Positions 26,559 through 34,678 of a stretch of 64,000 nucleotides of DNA are shown here, in pieces. A program made the position numbers and the translations under genes. How positions within the stretch are numbered: position 1 is the first letter of the stretch; each line of letters starts with the position of its first letter. A model generated the notes under the pieces. That model worked only from the letters and a program-made list of their open reading frames with translations. It did no database searches and was not told the origin of the DNA. Source of the DNA: Aurantiacibacter odishensis (GTDB taxonomy: Bacteria > Pseudomonadota > Alphaproteobacteria > Sphingomonadales > Sphingomonadaceae); assembly GCF_003605195.1 (NCBI RefSeq), contig NZ_QYOS01000023.1:124001-188000 (forward strand), given 5' to 3'.

Positions 26559-27739
26559 GTAGGCGAATTCTCCTTGGTCGCCGGGACGGGGGCCGCAAGC
26601 GCGGCCGTTGCGACACGGCGGTAGATTGCCGTGAGCGTGGCGAGATCGTCAACCGCCACGGCCTCGTCGGTCTTGTGCATGGTTGCGTTGACGAGCCCGA
26701 ACTCGATCACCGGACACAGGTCCTTCAGGAACCGCGCGTCCGACGTGCCGCCGGTGGTGGACGGCTCGGGATCGATGCCCGTCTCCGCCTTTACCGCATC
26801 GGCAATCATCTGCGAGAACGCGCCGGGCGGCGTCAGGAACGGTTCGCCGCTGATCACGGGTCGCGCGGTGCCGCCGTGCTTTTCGGCAACGGCAATCACT
26901 TTCTCGGACAGCGAGGCGCCGGAATGCTGATCGTTGAAACGGATGGAGATGCGCGCCGTCGCCTTGCCGGGGATCACGTTGTGCGCGCGGTTGGGCACGT
27001 CGAATTCGGTAATCTCGAGATTGCTGGGCTGGAACCAGTCGGTGCCGGCGTCCAGCTCCAGCGCATCCAGCTCTGCCAGGATGGCGACCATCTTGGGCAT
27101 CGGGTTGTCGGCTAAATGCGGGTAGGCGACGTGGCCCTGCGTGCCCTCCACCTCCAGCCAGATGTTCACCGAACCCCGCCGCCCGATCTTCATCATGTCG
27201 CCCAGCCGGTTCACGCTCGTCGGCTCACCGACAAGGCACAGGTCCGGGATGTCGCCGCGTGTCCGCATCCGGTCGATCAGGGCGCGGGTGCCGTGCAGCG
27301 CCGGGCCTTCCTCGTCGCCGGTGATGACGAAGCTGAGCGTGCCCGCATCTGTCGGAATTTCGGCGACGGCGGCGACCATGCAGGCGATCGCGCCCTTCAT
27401 GTCCACCGCGCCGCGTCCGTAGAGCAGGTCGCCGCCCGGTTCGCTGCGGATTTCGGGGCCGAACGGCGCGCTCGACCACCCCTCGCCCGGCGGCACCACG
27501 TCGACGTGGCCCGCAAAGGCGAAGTGCGGCGATCCTGCCGGGCCGCGACGGATGGCAAACAGGTTCTCGACCGGCTCCTCGTCGCTGCCCTCCGGCCCTT
27601 CGCCGCGGGTAAAGCGGTCCACCTCGAAGCCGAGGCCAACGAGCATTTCCTCGAGCATGTCGAATACTGGCCCGCGCGCCGGCGTCACGCTTTCGCAGGC
27701 GATCAGGTGGCGGGCGTTGGCGAGCGGATCAGCACTCAC
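26555..27739 (-). CDS. dapE: Succinyl-diaminopimelate desuccinylase
   Basis: Zinc hydrolase of the lysine/DAP pathway. 394 residues from a GTG at 27739 that overlaps the upstream GST gene's TGA (GTGA); an earlier in-frame start would run into the GST gene. Metal and catalytic motifs: FAGHVDVVPPGE, YGRGAVDMKG, TGDEEGPALHGT and, near the end, TGGTSDARFL. The usual length is about 380. It is in a tight operon with the GST (upstream) and the symporter (downstream). Confidence 0.95.
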   Translation of the reverse strand: MSADPLANARHLIACESVTPARGPVFDMLEEMLVGLGFEVDRFTRGEGPEGSDEEPVENLFAIRRGPAGSPHFAFAGHVDVVPPGEGWSSAPFGPEIRSEPGGDLLYGRGAVDMKGAIACMVAAVAEIPTDAGTLSFVITGDEEGPALHGTRALIDRMRTRGDIPDLCLVGEPTSVNRLGDMMKIGRRGSVNIWLEVEGTQGHVAYPHLADNPMPKMVAILAELDALELDAGTDWFQPSNLEITEFDVPNRAHNVIPGKATARISIRFNDQHSGASLSEKVIAVAEKHGGTARPVISGEPFLTPPGAFSQMIADAVKAETGIDPEPSTTGGTSDARFLKDLCPVIEFGLVNATMHKTDEAVAVDDLATLTAIYRRVATAALAAPVPATKENSPT

Positions 27740-28401
27740 GATTGGCTGCCCACCTCGAACTGGGAAATCGTCCATTCCTCTGCCATTGCGGCCTCCACCC
27801 ATTGCTGCATCCAGTCATGCTCCCACAGCGCCTGCATGTAGGCCTGGGCGAAGCCGGGCACGCCGATGCCGTAGGTGATGAAGCGGCTGGCGATGGGCGC
27901 GTAGAAGATGTCCGCCGCGCTGAACGTCCCGAACAGGAACGGACCGCCCTTGCCGAAGCGGGCGCGCGCCTCTGCCCACAGGCCCAGGATACGCACGATG
28001 TTCGCCTTGCAATCGTCAGTCAGGTCCACCGCCACGCGGGCGCGGATGTTCATCGGGCAATTGCGCCTCAGCGGCAGGTAGGAGGAGTGCATCTCCGCCA
28101 CCATCGCCCGCGCCATGCCGCGCGCGGCGTCGTCCTTCGGCCAGAACCTGTCGCGGCCCACCTTGTCTGCCAGGTATTCGAGAATGGCGAGACTGTCCCA
28201 CACCACCACGTCACCATCCCACAGCACCGGCACCTTGCCAGCCGAGGGCTGGAATTCACCGCCCTGGGTCTTCATCGCCTGCCAGTCGTCACCGTCGATA
28301 TGGACAGTCAGCTCCTCGAACGAGAGGCCGCTCTGCTTCGCCGCCAACCAGCCGCGCAGCGACCAGCTGGAATAGTTCTTGTTACCGATGATCAGCTTCA
28401 T
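27736..28401 (-). CDS. Glutathione S-transferase family protein
   Basis: 221 residues. N-terminal thioredoxin-like domain, MKLIIGNKNYSSWSLRGWL, with a SSWS motif where the catalytic Ser/Cys lies, then GKVPVLWDGDVVVWDSLAILEYL with the cis-Pro and glutathione-binding segment. An all-helical C-terminal domain follows. It is first in the operon with dapE and the DAACS symporter. Substrate unknown. Confidence 0.87.
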   Translation of the reverse strand: MKLIIGNKNYSSWSLRGWLAAKQSGLSFEELTVHIDGDDWQAMKTQGGEFQPSAGKVPVLWDGDVVVWDSLAILEYLADKVGRDRFWPKDDAARGMARAMVAEMHSSYLPLRRNCPMNIRARVAVDLTDDCKANIVRILGLWAEARARFGKGGPFLFGTFSAADIFYAPIASRFITYGIGVPGFAQAYMQALWEHDWMQQWVEAAMAEEWTISQFEVGSQS

Positions 28402-28562
28402 AGGCGTTTGGTTTCCCTGTCTGATGCGGGGCCTACCGGTTCAGCCTGAAGCTGTCGAGCCTGAACGCCGCGCTTGCCCCGGCGAGATCGCGGCTGGCGC
28501 AAAATTCCAAATCAAAGGCTTTGTCTTGCCGGTTTGTTAACCATCCTCTGGCAGGAGGTTGA

Positions 28563-28631
28563 ATGCCGCAAACTGGATCGGCGCGACGAAAGGGCAGGAG
28601 TGGTCGAGAAGACCTCGAAAACCGGGCATAA
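28563..28631 (+). other. Shine-Dalgarno-led leader ORF, out of frame with the EAL gene
   Basis: A perfect AGGAGG (28553-28558) sits 4 bp before an ATG at 28563 that opens a 22-codon frame ending at 28631. The frame is offset from, and overlaps, the GTG start of the CHASE2-EAL gene at 28600. It could be an overlapping leader peptide, or the original start codon displaced by a one-base indel. The peptide is basic and shows no conserved features. Confidence 0.35.
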
Positions 28632-30918
28632 GGCCAAGTGGCTCGAACGGGTCCGCCACGTAGCGTGGGCGGGCCTGATCGCGCTGGTGCTGCACGTGCT
28701 TACCCTTTTCGTTCCACTCGACCAACTCGGTTGGACCATCCAGTCGCGTGCCGTTTCGGAGCCCGCTTCGGGCGATATCGTGTTCGTCGGCACCATGACG
28801 GATCTCTCCGACCCCGAAGAACCCTTCGGGCGTCGGCAGCTCGCCGATTTTGTCGACCGGCTCGATGCTGCCGGGGCGAAAGCGATCTACATCGACATCA
28901 CGTTCGAACAGGCCTCCGATCCGGCAACCGACCGCCGCCTGAACGAAAGCCTTCGCAACTTCTCGGGCGACAGCTTCATGAGCCTGCCGCTTCGTTCCGG
29001 GCTCGACGGAGAACTTCGCTTGGTCGGCAATGCGCCTGAAGTGGCAGAGGGAGTGGGCGAAGTCGCGGCAGATACGTGGATGAACATTGCCGGTTTTACC
29101 TGGGACATGCCTTACGAGGTTACATCCGGAGGCCGCACCCTTCCCAATCTCGCCGCCCATCTCGCCGGCGACACAAAGCCTGTCGGGACAAGGCATCCGG
29201 TCAGCTACGTATTTTCACGCAGCTCTATTCCGACATACCGCTTTGCTGATCTGCAAACGGCCAGTGCGGACCTTTCAGAGTTCGCCGGCAAATCCGTCGT
29301 CATAGGCGAAGCTGGTCTCGGACAGGCAGCGGGGCGCAACATTCCGGGGCATATCTCGGTTCCTGCATCAATTGTCTCGATCTACGGGGCGGAGACGCTG
29401 AAGGCAGGGTACACGCAATTCATAAACGGACTGCTGGTTCTGATAGCGACGTTCGCTGCCCTGCTGCTGACCAGCACCTTTACGAGGCAAGGGCTGCGCT
29501 ACGCGGCATACGCAATCATTGTCACCGCGATCCCGGCTGCTCTCATGGCAAGCGCCGTGGTGGCAGTCAGGATGAGCGTAGCCGATGCACTGGTGCTCCT
29601 GATCGTCTTTGGCGCTTACCGTGCGCGCACTTCCATGCGGCGCAAGCTGCGGCTTGTCGATCCGGATACGAACCTGCCGACTTTCGCCGCGCTGGAAGCC
29701 GAAAAGGACATCAGCGAGAACGTGCCGGCGATCATCGTTGCGAGAATCCATCGATTCGAAGAGGTGCGCCGCACCCTGCCTGTCGAACTGCATGCCGAAT
29801 ACACGCTGGCGATCACCGGCAGGCTGAGTGCGGCAACGCAGGAGGCCAAGATCTATATCGGCCAGGGTCACATGATCGCCTGGACGATGCACGAAAAAGA
29901 TCCGGCCCTTTTGCGCGAACACCTGGAGGGCCTGCGCGCATTGTTCGCCTCTCCGCTGAAGGTGAGTGATGAGCAGGTCGACGTAGGCATTACCTTTGGC
30001 ATCGATATCGCCCCCAGCCCCAATGTCGCGCGTCGCCTCGCTTCCGCGGTCGCTGTCGCAGAGAAGACCAACGAGACTTTCGAGCCGATCTGCATTGCAG
30101 ACTCCGCATCACAGGAAGACCTCATCTGGAACATCTCGCTACAGGCGCGGATCGATGCCGCGCTCAGCAACGGCGAGATCTACCTGGCTTTCCAGCCCAA
30201 GATCATGGTGCAGACGGGTGAGATCGTGGGAGCCGAAGCGCTGGTGCGCTGGAAAGATCCGGTGAAGGGTCACATCCCGCCCGACTTCTTCATCCGCCAG
30301 TGCGAGACGGCAGGCCGGATGAGCCAGCTCACCCGGTTCGTGCTGGAAGAAGCCTGCAAGGCTGGCAACGCCTTCGAGAAAGAGGGGCTGGTATTGCCGA
30401 TCGCCGTCAACATTTCGGCCACCCTGCTGCACGAGCGTTCGATTGTCTCAATGGTATCCGACGTGCTGGACCGGCACGCCTACGACCCGCGTCGCCTGAC
30501 GCTGGAAATCACCGAAACCTTCCGCATCTCCAACCTCGACCTCGCGGCCGAGATTCTCGGCGAATTGAAAGCACTGGGCGCGAAAATCTCGATGGACGAT
30601 TTCGGCGTCGGCGCTGCCAGCCTCGAAGCATTGCTGAAATTGCCCTTCTCCGAACTCAAGATCGACCGAATGTTCATTGCGCCGATGATCACTGATGCGA
30701 AGGCATTGGGGATCGTTAAGAACATCCTCCAGATGGGCCGCGATCTGCGAATCATCGTTGTTGCAGAGGGGGTTGAAGACGCCGGAACGTTAACCCTTTT
30801 GCGTGATTCCGGTTGCATCGTAGCCCAGGGATTTGCGATTTCCCGACCCGTCCGTTTCGAGAAAATCCTGCAATATCATAAGGCTAAGGAAATAGGCAGG
30901 TTAAAAAATATGGTTTAA
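28600..30918 (+). CDS. CHASE2 - degenerate GGDEF - EAL cyclic-di-GMP phosphodiesterase
   Basis: About 772 residues from a GTG at 28600 (AAGGG 5 bp upstream). Layout: short tail, helix at about 20-38, a periplasmic CHASE2 sensor to about 280, three helices to about 350, a GGDEF-like domain whose signature is replaced by YIGQGHM so it should not make c-di-GMP, then an EAL domain (about 510-765). The EAL residues are present: AEALVRW, VNISATLL, LEITETF, MDDFGVG, LKIDRMF, VAEGVED and AQGFAISRP, so phosphodiesterase activity is expected. Upstream in-frame TTG starts add only charged, non-conserved sequence. A tiny candidate gene follows at 30976. Confidence 0.88.
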   Translation: MVEKTSKTGHKAKWLERVRHVAWAGLIALVLHVLTLFVPLDQLGWTIQSRAVSEPASGDIVFVGTMTDLSDPEEPFGRRQLADFVDRLDAAGAKAIYIDITFEQASDPATDRRLNESLRNFSGDSFMSLPLRSGLDGELRLVGNAPEVAEGVGEVAADTWMNIAGFTWDMPYEVTSGGRTLPNLAAHLAGDTKPVGTRHPVSYVFSRSSIPTYRFADLQTASADLSEFAGKSVVIGEAGLGQAAGRNIPGHISVPASIVSIYGAETLKAGYTQFINGLLVLIATFAALLLTSTFTRQGLRYAAYAIIVTAIPAALMASAVVAVRMSVADALVLLIVFGAYRARTSMRRKLRLVDPDTNLPTFAALEAEKDISENVPAIIVARIHRFEEVRRTLPVELHAEYTLAITGRLSAATQEAKIYIGQGHMIAWTMHEKDPALLREHLEGLRALFASPLKVSDEQVDVGITFGIDIAPSPNVARRLASAVAVAEKTNETFEPICIADSASQEDLIWNISLQARIDAALSNGEIYLAFQPKIMVQTGEIVGAEALVRWKDPVKGHIPPDFFIRQCETAGRMSQLTRFVLEEACKAGNAFEKEGLVLPIAVNISATLLHERSIVSMVSDVLDRHAYDPRRLTLEITETFRISNLDLAAEILGELKALGAKISMDDFGVGAASLEALLKLPFSELKIDRMFIAPMITDAKALGIVKNILQMGRDLRIIVVAEGVEDAGTLTLLRDSGCIVAQGFAISRPVRFEKILQYHKAKEIGRLKNMV

Positions 30919-30975
30919 ACTTTACAAACATTGTTGGTTAATGCACGAATCACCTGACGCAACAGGAGATTTGTC

Positions 30976-31023
30976 ATGGGTCGTAGTATTTGGGACTGGC
31001 TCTTCGGCGGCCGCAGCGGCTAA
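30976..31023 (+). CDS. Candidate 15-residue microprotein
   Basis: ATG at 30976 encodes MGRSIWDWLFGGRSG and a TAA. An AGGAGA Shine-Dalgarno sequence lies 6 bp upstream (30964-30969), and a perfect terminator begins 21 bp after the stop. The peptide has a short aromatic, membrane-seeking middle (IWDWLFG) between basic ends. No plus-strand gene lies downstream, so it is not a leader peptide controlling one. Its translation is inferred, not shown. It could also be a chance ORF on an sRNA. Confidence 0.5.
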   Translation: MGRSIWDWLFGGRSG

Positions 31024-31044
31024 GCTGAAACCAGCATACAGAGT

Positions 31045-31074
31045 AAAAAAGGCGCCCTCGCGGCGCCTTTTTTT
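31045..31074. terminator. Bidirectional terminator between the microprotein and engB
   Basis: AAAAAA-GGCGCC (31051-31056), loop CTCGC, GGCGCC (31062-31067)-TTTTTTT. A-run and T-run flank the stem, so it can stop transcription from both the plus-strand microprotein and the minus-strand engB operon, which ends at 31104. Confidence 0.88.
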
Positions 31075-31103
31075 GTGTCTGCAATGCGAGGCGTAGTCGC
31101 TCG

Positions 31104-31745
31104 TCAGGCGCGGATATCGCTCAGGATGGCGGCGCGCAGTTCTTCCAGGCCCATGCCTTTCTCGGAACTCGTCGCGTGAATCTGCGGATAGGCCGCAGGA
31201 TGCTTGCGCGCCTCTGCTTCCACCTTGGCCCGCACCGTTTCCAGTTCGCTCGCCTTCACCTTGTCCGCCTTGGTCAGGACGATGCGATAGCCGACGGCCG
31301 CCTCGTCGAGCATGGTCATCATGTCGCGGTCGGTATCTTTCAGGCCGTGACGCGAGTCCACCAGCACCAGCGTACGCTTCAGCGGCACGCGTCCGCGCAG
31401 AAAAGTGCGGACCAGCTTGCGCCAATTCTCCACCACCTTCAGCGGCGCCTTGGCAAAGCCGTAGCCGGGCATGTCGACGAAGCGGAACTGCGTGGGATCA
31501 CCCACTTCGAAGAAGTTCAGTTCCTGCGTGCGCCCCGGCGTGACAGAGGTGCGCGCAATCGCCTTACGGCCCGTAAGCGCGTTGATCAGCGAGCTCTTGC
31601 CAACATTCGAACGCCCGGCAAAGGCGACCTCAGGGTAGTCCGGGTCGGGCAGGTGCTTCAATTGCGGCGCGGAGAGCAAGAACTCCACGCGGCCGGAAAA
31701 CAGCCTGCTCGCCTCTTTCGCCAGCTCTTCCTGTTCGGGCGTCAC
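31104..31745 (-). CDS. engB: Ribosome biogenesis GTPase EngB/YsxC
   Basis: Essential GTPase for assembly of the large ribosomal subunit and linked to cell division. 213 residues. G1 AFAGRSNVGKSSLINAL, G2/G3 region with DMPGYGFAKA, G4 LTKADKV and G5 near TSSEKG are intact. Its ATG overlaps the yidC stop by 4 bp. It is the last gene of the rpmH-rnpA-yidD-yidC-engB operon. Confidence 0.96.
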   Translation of the reverse strand: MTPEQEELAKEASRLFSGRVEFLLSAPQLKHLPDPDYPEVAFAGRSNVGKSSLINALTGRKAIARTSVTPGRTQELNFFEVGDPTQFRFVDMPGYGFAKAPLKVVENWRKLVRTFLRGRVPLKRTLVLVDSRHGLKDTDRDMMTMLDEAAVGYRIVLTKADKVKASELETVRAKVEAEARKHPAAYPQIHATSSEKGMGLEELRAAILSDIRA

Positions 31746-33493
31746 CCTTCTTCTGCCTTCTTGCGTTCGTGCTCGCGCTCCTTCGCCTCGCGCTCCTTCG
31801 CCATCTGCGCCTTCAGCTCCGGATTACGCGAGTAGAGATACCACTGCTGCGCCAGCGTGAGGATGTTGTTGCTGATCCAGTAGAGCAGCAGGCCGGCGGC
31901 GAACGGGGCCATCACGAACATCAGGATCCACGGCATCAGCATGAAGATCTGCTGCTGCATCGGGTCCATCGCGGCAGGGTTCAGCTTGAACTGCAGCCAC
32001 ATGGTGAAGCCGAGCAGTACCGCCAGTACGCCGATGGCGAGGAAGCCCGGAGGATCGAATGGCAGTAGTCCGAACAGGTTGAGGATCGTCGCGGGATCGG
32101 GCGCGGAAAGGTCGCGCAGCCAGCCGAAGAACGGCTCATGCCGCATCTCGATCGCCAGCAACAGCACCTTGTAGAGCGCGAAGAAGATGGGGATCTGCAC
32201 GAAGATCGGCAGGCAGCCTGCCAGCGGATTGACCTTCTCTTCCTTGTAGAGCTTCGCCATCTCCTGCTGCAGTTGCTGCTTGTCGTCCTTGTAGCGTTCC
32301 TGCAGCGCTTTCATCTTCGGCTGCACGGCGCGCATCTGCGCCATCGAGTGAAACTGCTTTTGCGCGATGGGAAACAGCAGCAGTCGGATGATCAGCGTGA
32401 GGCAGATGATCGCCACGCCGAAATTGCCGACCAGCCCGAACAGGAAGATCAGCACCTGCCACATCGGCCAGGCGATGAAGCGGAACCAGCCCCAGTCGAT
32501 GGCGAGGCCGAAGCGCTCGATCCCCTGGTCCTCGTACTGGTCCAGCACGGCGCTTTCCTTGGCCCCTGCAAACAGGCGCGTGGTGCGCGACACGGTCTCG
32601 CCCGCGGGCACGGTGACGGCGTCGTAGATCAGGTCGGCGCGGAAGGTGTCGGCACCGGTGGAGCGGAACGTGCCTTCAGCCGCGCTGGCATCGTCGGCCA
32701 CCAGTGCACTCATCCAGTAGATATCGGTAAAGCCCAGCCACTGCGTGCTGCCGCTGAGATTGACGGGCCCTTCCTCGGCCACTTCGTCATAATCCCAGTC
32801 GAAGTTCACACTCCCGTTGCCCTCGGCAATCGGGCCGGAGTGCACGGTGAAGGTGCTGGGGCTGGCATTAGCGCTGGTGCGGCTGACGAAGGCATAGGGA
32901 CGCAGCGCGATCGAGCCGTCGCCGGTGTTGGCGACGCTTTGCGTGACATCGAACATGTAGTGCTCGTCCACGCGGAAGGTCAGACGGAACTCCTGGCCCT
33001 GGCCGTTGTCCCAGGCGAGCGTGACGGGCGTTTCCTGCGTAAGCTGGCCACCTTCGACAACCTGCCAGGGGGTCTGCGCATCGGGCACCGAAACACCCTC
33101 ACCCACCCAGCCAAACTGGGCGAACTGCTGGATATCGGTGCCGCCCGGCGCGAACAGGCGAATCGGGCCGCTGTCTTCCTCCACTGTCTGGCGGTGGGTC
33201 TTGAGCGTGATGTCGTCCACCCGCGCACCGACGGGGTTGATCGAGCCAGCGATTTCCGGCGCATCGATGGCCACGCGGCCCGTCGTCGCCAGTTCGGTGT
33301 CGAGGTCGCGAACGATCGGCGCATCGGGCGTGATCTCGCCGTCCACGCGGGCTACCGGCGCATCCTCGCGGCTCGCCATGTTTGCGGGCGCTTCTTCCGG
33401 TTCCGGATAATAGGTCCGCATCACGAAATCGAAGCCGAACAGCAGGATCGCGCTCAGCACGACGGCGATGATAAGGTTACGCTGGTTGTCCAA
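31742..33493 (-). CDS. yidC: Membrane protein insertase YidC
   Basis: Inserts and folds inner-membrane proteins, alone or with SecYEG. 583 residues: an N-terminal helix (LIIAVVLSAILLFGFDFVM), a large periplasmic beta-rich domain (about 60-350), then five conserved C-terminal helices with the cytoplasmic hairpin KMKALQERYKDDKQQLQQEM and PLAGCLPIFVQIPIFFALY. The charged C-terminal tail may bind ribosomes. Size and layout are typical of Gram-negative YidC. It is coupled to engB. Confidence 0.97.
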   Translation of the reverse strand: MDNQRNLIIAVVLSAILLFGFDFVMRTYYPEPEEAPANMASREDAPVARVDGEITPDAPIVRDLDTELATTGRVAIDAPEIAGSINPVGARVDDITLKTHRQTVEEDSGPIRLFAPGGTDIQQFAQFGWVGEGVSVPDAQTPWQVVEGGQLTQETPVTLAWDNGQGQEFRLTFRVDEHYMFDVTQSVANTGDGSIALRPYAFVSRTSANASPSTFTVHSGPIAEGNGSVNFDWDYDEVAEEGPVNLSGSTQWLGFTDIYWMSALVADDASAAEGTFRSTGADTFRADLIYDAVTVPAGETVSRTTRLFAGAKESAVLDQYEDQGIERFGLAIDWGWFRFIAWPMWQVLIFLFGLVGNFGVAIICLTLIIRLLLFPIAQKQFHSMAQMRAVQPKMKALQERYKDDKQQLQQEMAKLYKEEKVNPLAGCLPIFVQIPIFFALYKVLLLAIEMRHEPFFGWLRDLSAPDPATILNLFGLLPFDPPGFLAIGVLAVLLGFTMWLQFKLNPAAMDPMQQQIFMLMPWILMFVMAPFAAGLLLYWISNNILTLAQQWYLYSRNPELKAQMAKEREAKEREHERKKAEEG

Positions 33494-33510
33494 GTGATTT
33501 TCCGTCGCGT

Positions 33511-33744
33511 CTAATCGTTGTGCGGCGCGCCGCGTTCAGGAACAGGATCGTGGCCATGTCCCCCCCAGGGTTGGCAGCGCAATATACGCTTGATGGCGAA
33601 CCATCCACCCCTGATTGCACCATGTTTCTCCAGCGCCTCTATCGCGTACTGGCTGCACGATGGCTGGAAGCGACAGGTGGGTGGCAGAATGCGGCTTGGG
33701 CCAAGCTGCCAACCGCGCGCAATCAGGATGAGAATGCGCTTCAT
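33511..33744 (-). CDS. yidD: Membrane protein insertion efficiency factor YidD
   Basis: 77 residues, the normal size. The family signature CRFQPSCSQYAIEALEKHG is followed by IKRILRCQPWGGHGHDPVP. It aids YidC-dependent insertion. Its start overlaps the end of rnpA by 4 bp, and it precedes yidC by 17 bp, the standard order. Confidence 0.96.
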   Translation of the reverse strand: MKRILILIARGWQLGPSRILPPTCRFQPSCSQYAIEALEKHGAIRGGWFAIKRILRCQPWGGHGHDPVPERGAPHND

Positions 33745-34121
33745 CGCGGCTTCTGCTTATTGCCGCGGCGTGGGCGGCGGGCCGGATCGCCCTTCCCTTC
33801 GCGTGCGGCTTCAAGGGCATAGCCGAGTTCCACGCCCATCTGCGCGAAATCGCGCTCGACCCCGCCCTCGCGTCCGATCAGCACGTGATCGTGATCGGGC
33901 AGGCCGTGTTCGGGCAAGGCAGCGCGCAGCAATTCGCGGAAACGGCGCTTCATCCGGTTGCGCACAACGGCATTGCCGATCTTCTTGGTGACGGTGATGC
34001 CGTAGCGAACACCCTGCCCTTCATTCGGGCGCGTCAACAGCACGAAACCGGGCCGCGCATTGCGCAGCCCCCGATTCGCCGCGAGAAAATCCGCGCGTCT
34101 GGTGAGGACGGAAATCGTCAT
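33741..34121 (-). CDS. rnpA: Ribonuclease P protein component
   Basis: Protein subunit of RNase P, which matures the 5' end of tRNAs. 126 residues, basic. The signature RNRMKRRFRELLR and the central groove motif RYGITVTKKIGNAVVRN are present. Unlike many operons, about 160 bp separate it from rpmH, and that gap holds copy B of the 97-bp structured repeat. No good Shine-Dalgarno sequence is seen before the ATG. Confidence 0.95.
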   Translation of the reverse strand: MTISVLTRRADFLAANRGLRNARPGFVLLTRPNEGQGVRYGITVTKKIGNAVVRNRMKRRFRELLRAALPEHGLPDHDHVLIGREGGVERDFAQMGVELGYALEAAREGKGDPARRPRRGNKQKPR

Positions 34122-34174
34122 GGTGTATTAGATAGGGATAACACCCGCCCCCGGGAAGATGGCAGGCACGAAAA

Positions 34175-34271
34175 CGGGCTCCGAAAGGAGCCCGCAAGGC
34201 CAAATGGCCGCCCGCAGCGGGCGCAGCTTGCCTGCGCGCCTAGCGAGGACGCTCGCCCGGAGGGGCGAGCG
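34175..34271 (-). repeat. 97-bp structured repeat, copy B (between rpmH and rnpA)
   Basis: Read on the minus strand it has CGCTCGCCC/GGGCGAGCG, the constant CGTCCTCGCT, GCGCAG/CTGCGC, the 20-base core identical to copy A, a GGCC/GGCC hairpin, CCTTGCGG, and a final CGGGCTCC/GGAGCCCG stem followed by GTTTT, which looks like a terminator. The first and last stems share no sequence with copy A yet pair fully, and total length is the same 97 bp. It lies 9 bp after the rpmH stop and inside the rpmH-rnpA transcript. Confidence 0.8.
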
Positions 34272-34280
34272 GAGAGCGAA

Positions 34281-34415
34281 TCAAGCAGACAGCTTCTTGC
34301 GACCGCGACGACGGCGGTTGCGCAGCACCTTGCGGCCACCCGGGGTAGCCTTGCGGGCGAAGAAACCGTGGCGACGGGCACGCACGAGGTTGCTCGGCTG
34401 GAAAGTGCGCTTCAT
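34281..34415 (-). CDS. rpmH: 50S ribosomal protein L34
   Basis: 44 residues, beginning [23 protein letters not shown] by its landmarks MKRTFQPS and RRHGFFAR, ending [10 protein letters not shown]. This is the very basic, unmistakable L34 sequence. It is first in the operon with rnpA, yidD, yidC and engB. A hairpin with a T-run lies in its leader at 34441-34468. Confidence 0.97.
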   Translation of the reverse strand: MKRTFQPSNLVRARRHGFFARKATPGGRKVLRNRRRRGRKKLSA

Positions 34416-34440
34416 GGTACAAACCTTCAAAAGTCAGAAC

Positions 34441-34468
34441 AAAAAGGGCCGCCAATCGAGAGGCGGCC
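34441..34468 (-). terminator. Terminator-like hairpin in the rpmH leader
   Basis: On the minus strand GGCCGCC, an 8-base loop, GGCGGCC, then CTTTTTG. It ends about 25 bp before the rpmH ATG, with no minus-strand gene upstream for it to terminate (the next gene, comM-like, is divergent). It may be an attenuator of the L34/RNase P/YidC operon. Confidence 0.55.
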
Positions 34469-34482
34469 TCACATGGAGCGCG

Positions 34483-34511
34483 CGCTTACTGAAGGACCGG
34501 CACCGAGTCAA
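34483..34511 (-). promoter_or_regulatory. Candidate promoter of rpmH
   Basis: On the minus strand TTGACT (34511-34506), 17 bp, TAAGCG (34488-34483). It would start transcription near 34476 and give a leader of about 60 nt that contains the terminator-like hairpin. The -10 is weak. Confidence 0.35.
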
Positions 34512-34678
34512 GGTTCGCAAGCGGGACATGAGCCTTGCCCGTTACCGCCCATTGGCAGCCTCATAGCCTGCTCCGCTGAAATTTCACCAGAGGAAGATAT
34601 TGCCAACGGGTTCGCACCCTGCGCCTCTCGACATGGCGGCCAAGCGCGCTATCACGTTCTGAAATTGGGGGTTTTCAC

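Noticed and set aside
30976-31074. The WDW-containing peptide as a trp-type attenuator leader
   Set aside because: It is followed by a terminator but by no plus-strand gene; the next genes are on the other strand.
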